From JANWKA01 sp035533815 (GTDB taxonomy: Bacteria; Bacteroidota; Bacteroidia; Chitinophagales; Chitinophagaceae), in NCBI GenBank assembly GCA_035533815.1, contig DATLTB010000092.1, positions 1 through 32,204 on the forward strand: a DNA stretch of 32,204 bases. The letters are read 5' to 3'. Below, piece by piece: positions 25,847-32,204 of the stretch. A program made the translations under genes and the position numbers. Position 1 is the stretch's first letter. Each line of letters begins with the position of its first letter. The notes under the pieces were generated by a model that was not told the DNA's origin, did not search any database, and saw nothing but the letters and a program-made list of their open reading frames with translations.

Positions 25847-26131
25847 ATGGGGTGTCCGATTAGGAAATGGAGCTATCAAACCCGGATGGTCCTGTGGAAA
25901 ATAGCTTTTTTCAAGGTATTCGGAGATCGCATTTCTTCATCTCAAACGCCTTTTAGTTATTACCTGATCTGGAATTTAAAAAATCAAGAATATCCCATCA
26001 TATTATTGGACTGGGTGGTAAATGGCGATCAGGCCATTCGGAGGATTATATCATTTAGGCGGATCAGCCAAATGCTGGGAATAAGGAGATATCCTAACAA
26101 ATGGGTTAAGGTCGGTTATAGCCAGGATTAG
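25847..26131 (+). CDS. doubtful small basic ORF
   Basis: An open frame of 94 codons from the ATG at 25847 (a TTG at 25838 is also possible). The product is rich in arginine, lysine and tryptophan (WSYQTRMVLWKIAFF, RRIISFRRISQMLGIRRYPNKWVKVG) and matches no family I know. It has no signal peptide and no clear ribosome-binding site, and it lies directly behind a strong terminator. It may be a real orphan gene, a remnant, or an open frame by chance in a gap of about 500 bp. Confidence 0.25.
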   Translation: MGCPIRKWSYQTRMVLWKIAFFKVFGDRISSSQTPFSYYLIWNLKNQEYPIILLDWVVNGDQAIRRIISFRRISQMLGIRRYPNKWVKVGYSQD

Positions 26132-26230
26132 TTAAAGTTTCTATGATAACTCCTGAAATATTGACCGGGACCACCTGCTAAAAGGACAAAAGCGGTTATA
26201 TTTAAATTGCGTTTAAATAATATTCAATTG

Positions 26231-27469
26231 ATGAAAATCCGTGGCCTGACATTAAGCATTTTTTTTGTTTTCACTTTTTCTGCAGTCCGGGGACAATTTT
26301 TTGAAGAATTGACCAGCCCCCAGTTAAATATTCCCCTGACGCATCCACCAGAACTTGGCATACTGATCAGCAAACTGGCATTTGGTCCTTCATCCGGTCT
26401 ATGTTCCGGCAGGATAATCAGGGATATTACTTCTGATTTGATTAATGGCCATATTCAAGTCCTTGATCAAACGGATTTTAATTCCTTGTTGTCCGATCAC
26501 GGAATTTTCCTGGGGGACCGTATCGACCAAGAAAATATATCCAATATTGAAAAGGTAATTGGCCCTTCGGCGTTGGTTTTCATCCATGTGCAGCGTTGCG
26601 GGACTTCGGAGGACCAATATAATGATAAGGAAAGTACATATGATGCAAGGACTAAAAAGAATACCCGGCAAATAGGCTATTTTTCCCGGACCCAGGCTTT
26701 TTTAACAGGTAACATCCGGGTAGTCGACCTGACCACGGGTCAAATTTTTGCTGCCCAGACCTTTAATTTTTCTCCCGGTAATGTTAACAAATCCCTAACC
26801 GGTTATCCCGGCTACCCTGATGCAGGAATTGTCCGGGAACAAGCATTTAACTTGGTCCGGACCCAGCTAGACAGAATGTTCCTTCCCTGGATTGAAGCCA
26901 CCAAGCTTTACTATTTTAATGATAAAGCAGGAAACCTTAAACAAGCCTTTGATGCACTCAAGGCCCAGGATTTGACAGGGGCTTTTGATATCTCTGAAAA
27001 GAATCTTGAAGCCGACAAAAACAACCCTAAATTAAAAAGTAAAATCCTTGGCCATGCTTTTTACAATATGGGCATGTCCTATTTGTTCCGTGAGGAATTC
27101 GACAGTGCGATGGACAACTTTCACCAAGCCCTCAGGTATAGCCCTGGAACTATTATTACCCAGGCTATGGCAACATGTCAAAAAGAAAAAAGATTATCAG
27201 CAGAAATGCAGCAACTAGACCAGTCTGCATCCGTTGGAATTTCAGCAACTAATGAGGCTCCAGATAGTACCCTTCAGGGACAAAATACCCCTGTTTTAAC
27301 TAACGCGGATGTAATCCAGATGTCAGCTGATAAACTTCCGCCAGCCATAATTATAGCCAAAATCAACCATTCCACCTGCAAGTTCGATACTTCCCCAGCT
27401 TCCCTGTCCCTGCTTACAAAATCCGGAGTAGACGAAAAAGTAATTGAAGCGATGATATCCAGTAACTAA
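26231..27469 (+). CDS. CsgG-like secreted protein with TPR and C-terminal repeat-motif domain
   Basis: About 412 residues with a signal peptide (MKIRGLTLSIFFVFTFSAVRGQ). The central part (SSGLCSGRIIRDITSDLINGHIQVLDQTDFNSLLSDHGI ... IGPSALVFIHVQRC ... GNIRVVDLTTGQIFAAQTFNF) follows the CsgG-type fold of outer-membrane export or stress proteins, but there is no lipobox cysteine. A TPR-like pair follows (about 255-300, GHAFYNMGMSYLFREEFDSAMDNFHQALRYSP). The last 58 residues hold the short module LTNADVIQMSADKLPPAIIIAKINHSTCKFDTSP, common at C-termini in Bacteroidota. A TTG at 26207 would add eight residues; the ATG at 26231 starts the signal peptide. No curli genes are present, so it is not a curli exporter. 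A near-match to the -7 element, TATATTTA, is at 26197-26204. Confidence 0.75.
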   Translation: MKIRGLTLSIFFVFTFSAVRGQFFEELTSPQLNIPLTHPPELGILISKLAFGPSSGLCSGRIIRDITSDLINGHIQVLDQTDFNSLLSDHGIFLGDRIDQENISNIEKVIGPSALVFIHVQRCGTSEDQYNDKESTYDARTKKNTRQIGYFSRTQAFLTGNIRVVDLTTGQIFAAQTFNFSPGNVNKSLTGYPGYPDAGIVREQAFNLVRTQLDRMFLPWIEATKLYYFNDKAGNLKQAFDALKAQDLTGAFDISEKNLEADKNNPKLKSKILGHAFYNMGMSYLFREEFDSAMDNFHQALRYSPGTIITQAMATCQKEKRLSAEMQQLDQSASVGISATNEAPDSTLQGQNTPVLTNADVIQMSADKLPPAIIIAKINHSTCKFDTSPASLSLLTKSGVDEKVIEAMISSN

Positions 27470-27521
27470 ACGGATCACTTTCATTTGCAATCAGTTTCCC
27501 TGAATCCAATTTTAAAACCGG

Positions 27522-28928
27522 TTACAGGTGAATAGCTTCCCCATAAGCCATTTCGACAGCATCTTTGATTGCTTCGCTCATTGTCGGATGTGGGTGTATG
27601 GCATCAAGCACCTCATGATAGGTAGTTTCGAGTTTCCGGCCCAGTACAGTTTCTGAAATGGATTCAGTCACATTATGCCCGATCATATGGGTGCCCAGCC
27701 ATTCCCCGTACTTCGCATCGAAAATCACTTTAACAAATCCTTCATTTGCTCCTGCTGCGCTGGCCTTGCCAGAAGCGGAATAGGGGAATTTACCCACTTT
27801 AACCTCAAAGCCTGCTTCCCGGGCTGCCTTCTCCGTATAACCCACAGAGGCAATCTCCGGGGAACAATAGGTGCATCCGGGGACATTTAAGTAATCCAGG
27901 GGTTCCGGCTGACGGGAAAATTTCTTTTCGGAAAATGCAATCTGTTCGATACAGATGATTCCCTCCTTTGAAGCTACATGGGCCAGGGCCTGACCAGGAG
28001 CACAGTCTCCGATAGCATAAATTCCCGGAACATTGGTCTGGTAATATTTATCCACGACAATCTTTCCATGATCAGTCTTGATCCCCAGCGTTTCCAGGCC
28101 CAGATTTTCAATGTTGGCCACGATACCTACGGCACTGAGCATGATATCAGCCTCCACCACAATATTCCCTCCCGGGGTTTTAATGTTCGCTTTAACTCCG
28201 GTACCGCTGGTATCGGCACTTTCCACGGAAGAATTGGTCAGCACTTCTATGCCATATTTCTTATAAGTTTTCTCCAGTTCTGCAGAAATCTCCTCATCCT
28301 CCACAGGAACCACCCGGGGTAGAAATTCTACCAGGGTCACTTTGGTTCCCATAGTGTGATAAAAATAGGCGAATTCCGCCCCAATCGCCCCTGAACCTAC
28401 GATGATCATGGATCCGGGCATTTTTTGAAGGGTCATGGCTTCCCGGTATCCAATAATTTTTGTGCCATCTATTTTAAGGGTGGGTAATTCTTTGGAACGT
28501 CCTCCGGTAGCCAGGATAACATGTCTGGCTTCATAAACGGTCATCTTGCCATCTTTACCAGTAACCTCAACCTGCTTTTTGCCATTGAGCTTTGCGCTGC
28601 CCGCCAGCACATCAATTTTATTTTTCTTCATTAAAAACTGAACTCCCCTGCTCATTTTATCCGCCACTCCCCGGCTTCTTTTAATGATATTTCCGAAATC
28701 CGGTTTTGGGTCGGTCAAGCTTATTCCGAAATCTGCGGCATGCCTGGCATATTCCATGACCTGGGCACTCTTGAGCAGGGCCTTGGTGGGTATGCAGCCC
28801 CAGTTCAGGCATATTCCTCCCAGGCTTTCCCGCTCCACCACAGCAGTTTTCAGGCCAAGCTGGGAGGCCCTGATGGCCGCGACATAACCTCCCGGTCCGC
28901 TTCCAATTACAATGACATCATAGCTCAT
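27522..28928 (-). CDS. lpdA: dihydrolipoyl dehydrogenase (E3)
   Basis: A 468-residue flavoenzyme of full length. It has the N-terminal FAD-binding GSGPGGYVAAIRASQLG, the redox-active disulfide Cys40/Cys45 in GGICLNWGCIPTK, the NAD-binding GSGAIGAEFAYFY, the second FAD motif YAIGDCAPG, and the C-terminal catalytic His447-Glu452 pair in HPHPTMSEAIKDAV. It re-oxidises dihydrolipoamide in pyruvate, 2-oxoglutarate and branched-chain dehydrogenase complexes and the glycine cleavage system, and is the likely E3 for the E2 at 10560-11864. It is a single gene, convergent with the CsgG-like gene (52 nt between stops) and 80 nt downstream of lolA. Confidence 0.97.
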   Translation of the reverse strand: MSYDVIVIGSGPGGYVAAIRASQLGLKTAVVERESLGGICLNWGCIPTKALLKSAQVMEYARHAADFGISLTDPKPDFGNIIKRSRGVADKMSRGVQFLMKKNKIDVLAGSAKLNGKKQVEVTGKDGKMTVYEARHVILATGGRSKELPTLKIDGTKIIGYREAMTLQKMPGSMIIVGSGAIGAEFAYFYHTMGTKVTLVEFLPRVVPVEDEEISAELEKTYKKYGIEVLTNSSVESADTSGTGVKANIKTPGGNIVVEADIMLSAVGIVANIENLGLETLGIKTDHGKIVVDKYYQTNVPGIYAIGDCAPGQALAHVASKEGIICIEQIAFSEKKFSRQPEPLDYLNVPGCTYCSPEIASVGYTEKAAREAGFEVKVGKFPYSASGKASAAGANEGFVKVIFDAKYGEWLGTHMIGHNVTESISETVLGRKLETTYHEVLDAIHPHPTMSEAIKDAVEMAYGEAIHL

Positions 28929-28949
28929 GAGAATGTTTTAAAAAACGGG

Positions 28950-28957
28950 CAAAGTTA
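28950..28957 (-). promoter_or_regulatory. candidate -7 promoter element for lpdA
   Basis: On the minus strand this reads TAACTTTG, a perfect match to TAnnTTTG, 22 nt before the lpdA ATG at 28928. The leader would be only about 15 nt. A TTG at standard -33 spacing was not found. Confidence 0.4.
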
Positions 28958-29008
28958 ACAAGAATCCAGGAAACCTCCGAAGCTGCAATGAAAAGAAAAT
29001 AAGGCCAA

Positions 29009-29677
29009 TCAGCGAAGATCAACTACCTCGGCATGAGGATGTTTGCTGGCATCAAAGGTGAACATGGAAGCATTTACCGCAACATTGGGCTTGAAATGAC
29101 TGATTTCATAGGTATACCGGTTACCGTCCTTGTCAAAGATTTCAGCCCGGGTAATCAACCGAGCCCCCTTATCCACGCCAATGACCACTTTGAAGAATGG
29201 CCTGGTTTTATCCAGCGGGGTCATTTCAATATTATCCAGCCTCCTGCCATGAAACAGGGTTGTCCCTGTGAGCCGGTAAAGGAATTCCTGATCATAAAAA
29301 TCGGTAAATAGCCGGGATGGGGTAATCGTGCTTTTATCCGGATCATATTTATTGACCTGAACTTCATTGGCATCCTTAGTATAGGTCCAGGTCGTTTTAC
29401 CATCACAGTAGAGTTCCTCCCCACCCAGCATAATCCGGTACTTGGTGCCCTGCAAAAGCACTTTCCCGTTCTTGGAGTCCTGTAGATTGTTTTCCCGGTC
29501 CCTGACATTAAGGGTGAAATCCGCGCTGACAGAATGGTAGGTTTTAAAAGCATGACTCACTTCATCAAGAATGGATTTTGCTGCAGCATCGCTTTGCCCA
29601 TAAGCCGTTTTCTGCTGGGCCCTCACCTGCACACCAGCCAGCGCAGTAAGCACAAACATCCAAAAAAAAGATTTCAT
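29009..29677 (-). CDS. lolA: outer-membrane lipoprotein carrier protein LolA
   Basis: About 222 residues with a signal peptide (MKSFFWMFVLTALAGVQVRAQ) and a LolA-like half-barrel: AKSILDEVSHAFKTYHSVSADFTLNVRDREN, GKVLLQGTKYRIMLGGEELYCDGKTTWTYTKDANEVQVNKYDP, and MTPLDKTRPFFKVVIGVDKGARLITRAEIFDKDGNRYTYEISHFKPN. It should carry lipoproteins through the periplasm from the LolCDE transporter to the outer membrane. Bacteroidota lack LolB, so this single carrier may deliver directly. The ATG at 29677 is chosen because it starts the signal peptide; an upstream TTG at 29728 would overlap ftsK. It follows ftsK by 47 nt on the same strand, a pairing seen widely in this phylum. Confidence 0.92.
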   Translation of the reverse strand: MKSFFWMFVLTALAGVQVRAQQKTAYGQSDAAAKSILDEVSHAFKTYHSVSADFTLNVRDRENNLQDSKNGKVLLQGTKYRIMLGGEELYCDGKTTWTYTKDANEVQVNKYDPDKSTITPSRLFTDFYDQEFLYRLTGTTLFHGRRLDNIEMTPLDKTRPFFKVVIGVDKGARLITRAEIFDKDGNRYTYEISHFKPNVAVNASMFTFDASKHPHAEVVDLR

Positions 29678-29724
29678 ATTGTTTTTTTTAACGTTGATAC
29701 CCATGGAATAATACCCGCAGGATG

Positions 29725-32193
29725 TCATATACCATGCAAATATCCTTCCAGTTCAGATTCTGACCTGACCAGCACTTCCCTGACCTTACTGCCGATGTTG
29801 GGTCCTACTATACCGGCCGATTCCAGCTGATCCATCAGCCTGCCAGCCCGGTTATATCCCAGTTTAAGGCGGCGCTGCAGCAATGAAGTGGATCCCTGCT
29901 GGGTCTGGACGATAACGCGCGCTGCTTCACCGAATAAGGGGTCTTTTTCCCCCAAACTGAACTCCTTACCCTCCAGGTCCTTTTCATCCAGGTATTCCGG
30001 CAGCAGATAAGATTCGGGATAGCCGGGTTGGTTGCCAATAAAATTCACTACATTTTCAGCTTCCTGGGTATCTACATACGCACATTGCAACCTGACCAGT
30101 TCTCCGTTATAGGCAATCAACATATCTCCCTTGCCAATCAGTTGCTCTGCACCCCCGGTATCAATGATCGTCCGGGAGTCCACCTTGGAGCTTACCTTGA
30201 ATGCTATCCTGGCTGGGAAATTGGCTTTAATGGTACCCGTGATGATATTCACAGAAGGCCGCTGTGTGGCGATGATCAGGTGGATGCCTACAGCCCTGGC
30301 CAGCTGGGCCAGCCTGGCCAGGGGCATTTCAATTTCCTTCCCTGCCGTCATGATCAGGTCGGCAAACTCATCTATAACCAGGACAATGAACGGAAGATAT
30401 CGGTGCCCTTTCTCGGCGCTGAGCTTATGGTGGATGAATTTTTCATTGTATTCCCGGATGTTACGGGTTCCGGCTTCTTTAAGCAGGTCGTACCTGATAT
30501 CCATTTCAATGCAAAGGGCATTGAGGGTATAAATCACTTTTTTGGTATCGGTGATGATGGCATCTTCCTCACCGGGAAGTTTTGCCAGGAAATGTTTTTC
30601 TATCTTCTTGTACAAGGAAAGTTCCACTTTTTTGGGATCAACCAGGACCAGTTTCAGCTGAGAAGGATGTTTGCGGTAAAGCAGGGATACCAGCACGGCA
30701 TTGATCCCAACCGATTTGCCCTGCCCGGTGGCCCCGGCCATCAACAAGTGCGGCATGGTCGTCAGATCTACAATGAAGTTCTCATTATCTATTTTTTTTC
30801 CGATGGCAATGGGGAGGTTCATTTTACTGTGCTGGAACTTTTCAGATGACAGCAGGGTCCTCATCGAAACTATGGTCTTGCGTACATTGGGTACTTCGAT
30901 ACCAATGGTACCCTTGCCAGGAATCGGTGCAATGATCCGGATACCCAGGGCTGACAAACTCAGGGCAATATCGTCCTCCAGGTTCTTGATCCTGGATATA
31001 CGGACCCCGGCGGCGGGTACAATTTCATATAAGGTGACCGTGGGACCTACCGTAGCGCTGATCTTCTGGATGGTAATGTCATAGTTTTTCAGGGTGTTGA
31101 TGATCTGGACCTTATTGTTTTCCAGTTCTTCATTGTCCTGTACGATCTTGTCGCTGCCATGGTTTTCCAGCAGGTCCAGAGAGGGGTATTGGTATCCTTT
31201 GAGATCCAGGGTTGGTTCATAGGGATCCTGCATGCCGGTTTGTGCTACCTTTTTCTCCGAAATCTCCTCTGCATCGACCATCCGGGCTTCCATGGGTGGT
31301 TTGACTTCCAGTGGCAGGAGATCAACTTTCCCGTTGGAATTGGTGTGCATGGGTGTGGCCACAGGAGCAGGGATCTTATAGTCCCCCATGGTTTCCTTTT
31401 CCACCAGATGCATTTCCAGCGCCTCCTGCGGCAAAGGGATTTCCAGCGACACCATGGGTTCTCCGGGAAATCCATCCAGAAAATTGCGTGCAGCTGCTTT
31501 AGGGGGCATCGTGCCTTGCTCCAGGTCTTCCTGAACCGGGATAGCCGTCCTTCGGGGAATCCTGAATTCAAAATTGAATTTCCAGATCAGGAAAGCCAGG
31601 GCTGTCACTGCCAGCAACAAGGTCGTACCCAAGGTTCCCAGTAATCCCTTTAGGTAATCACTGGTCAGATTACCCATGGCACCTCCGGCCGGAAAACCAG
31701 TATGTCGCAACAAAAAGGATAACATGGTGCTGAGGAAAACGATACCAAAAATCGCGTATCGGACATTTCTCCAGATATTAAACACTTTCCTTCCAACCAG
31801 GGCATTCATGCCCAGGATGAAAAACAAATAGCAAAACAGATATGAAGCCAGGCCAATTCCCCGGTAAAAGCACAGATGGGATATAAACGCCCCCAACCTG
31901 CCCAGCATATTTTCTATGTCCACATTTGGCAGGGAGGCTGATGGATTTGGGCTGAACAGTTCCCGGAACGACCGGTTCAGCACCATTACCTGATCATGCT
32001 GCCAGGTGAACAGGTAGGAAGTAAAAGCAATGAAAAGATAGACTGCTGCCAGCAGACAAAGAACTCCGGCTACCTTATGGGTACGTTCATCTCTGATCAG
32101 CCTGGAGAAGCTCAGTTCAGCCGGCTTGTCCGACTTCAGGGCAGCCGGATTCCCCTTTTTCTCCCTTTTCCCCGCTTTGCCCGGCTTCCCCAT
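29725..32193 (-). CDS. ftsK: DNA translocase FtsK
   Basis: An 822-residue FtsK/SpoIIIE translocase. A basic N-terminus is followed by four membrane spans (about 42-63, 103-132, 146-163, 186-205), a short acidic/proline linker (about 220-360), the alpha/beta motor with Walker A GATGQGKS at 487-494 and Walker B FIVLVIDE at 602-609, the RPSVNIITGTIKANFPARI segment, and the C-terminal gamma winged-helix (about 751-810, LLQRRLKLGYNRAGRLMDQLESAGIVG) that reads KOPS sequences. It pumps chromosome ends toward dif at the division septum. The linker is much shorter than in E. coli FtsK, usual for this phylum. The ATG at 32193 is 11 nt from the window edge, so its promoter is not visible. Confidence 0.97.
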   Translation of the reverse strand: MGKPGKAGKREKKGNPAALKSDKPAELSFSRLIRDERTHKVAGVLCLLAAVYLFIAFTSYLFTWQHDQVMVLNRSFRELFSPNPSASLPNVDIENMLGRLGAFISHLCFYRGIGLASYLFCYLFFILGMNALVGRKVFNIWRNVRYAIFGIVFLSTMLSFLLRHTGFPAGGAMGNLTSDYLKGLLGTLGTTLLLAVTALAFLIWKFNFEFRIPRRTAIPVQEDLEQGTMPPKAAARNFLDGFPGEPMVSLEIPLPQEALEMHLVEKETMGDYKIPAPVATPMHTNSNGKVDLLPLEVKPPMEARMVDAEEISEKKVAQTGMQDPYEPTLDLKGYQYPSLDLLENHGSDKIVQDNEELENNKVQIINTLKNYDITIQKISATVGPTVTLYEIVPAAGVRISRIKNLEDDIALSLSALGIRIIAPIPGKGTIGIEVPNVRKTIVSMRTLLSSEKFQHSKMNLPIAIGKKIDNENFIVDLTTMPHLLMAGATGQGKSVGINAVLVSLLYRKHPSQLKLVLVDPKKVELSLYKKIEKHFLAKLPGEEDAIITDTKKVIYTLNALCIEMDIRYDLLKEAGTRNIREYNEKFIHHKLSAEKGHRYLPFIVLVIDEFADLIMTAGKEIEMPLARLAQLARAVGIHLIIATQRPSVNIITGTIKANFPARIAFKVSSKVDSRTIIDTGGAEQLIGKGDMLIAYNGELVRLQCAYVDTQEAENVVNFIGNQPGYPESYLLPEYLDEKDLEGKEFSLGEKDPLFGEAARVIVQTQQGSTSLLQRRLKLGYNRAGRLMDQLESAGIVGPNIGSKVREVLVRSESELEGYLHGI

Positions 32194-32204
32194 TTTTGAT
32201 TTGT

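Noticed and set aside
26231..27469. Curli export gene csgG
   Set aside because: No lipobox cysteine and no csgA, B, E or F genes in the window; only fold-level similarity is claimed.
30028..30849. Plus-strand open frame of 273 codons
   Set aside because: It is the antisense shadow of the ftsK motor domain, which contains intact Walker motifs on the other strand.
1..32204. CRISPR arrays, tRNA/rRNA genes, transposases, phage genes, type IX secretion C-terminal domains
   Set aside because: None was found by reading: no regularly spaced repeats, no transposase or integrase motifs, and no secreted protein here ends in a type IX sorting domain.

Overview
The window looks like chromosomal DNA of a Bacteroidota bacterium, probably from the Chitinophagales/Sphingobacteriales side. 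The support is a large TPR protein followed by a plugless beta-barrel and an HU-TM-SPOR protein, an ftsK-lolA pair, a CsgG-like protein with a short C-terminal motif typical of this phylum, several matches to the Bacteroidota -7 promoter element TAnnTTTG, and weak Shine-Dalgarno sites with many TTG/GTG starts. No tRNA, rRNA, CRISPR array, insertion sequence or prophage was seen.

Layout. 1-506 (+) is the end of an ABC transporter ATPase. 587-8274 (-) reads as one operon: a membrane histidine kinase, a BcsB-like periplasmic protein, a small outer-membrane barrel, a processive GT2 glycosyltransferase carrying an MshEN/T2SSE_N-type domain, and a polytopic membrane protein. This looks like a complete exopolysaccharide synthesis and export system, related to cellulose synthase and NfrB but with an unusual arrangement. 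8556-10555 (+) holds an FKBP lipoprotein, thyA and folA. 10560-14069 (-) holds a DoxX protein, a hotdog thioesterase, cinA and a 2-oxoacid dehydrogenase E2.

14085-14601 is a gene-free divergent region. It has two perfect, inverted DnaA boxes, a near-perfect third box, a tandem 12-mer, a 10-bp palindrome and an AT-rich stretch, so it is a candidate replication origin or DnaA-controlled promoter. From it, 14602-20328 (+) runs through the TPR protein, the plugless barrel and the HU/SPOR protein, followed by a zinc-ribbon methyltransferase (20395-21318). A decayed SRPBCC/AHSA1 gene lies at 21636-22113. A two-component system (7TM-DISM histidine kinase and NarL-type regulator, 22258-24934) is followed by an AT-rich leader and a small outer-membrane protein with a very strong terminator hairpin. 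A CsgG-like TPR protein ends at 27469. 27522-32193 (-) holds lpdA, lolA and ftsK.

The least ordinary parts are the MshEN-GT2/BcsB-like polysaccharide operon and the DnaA-box region beside the HU-TM-SPOR cassette. The functions proposed for both are inferences from domain content and gene order.
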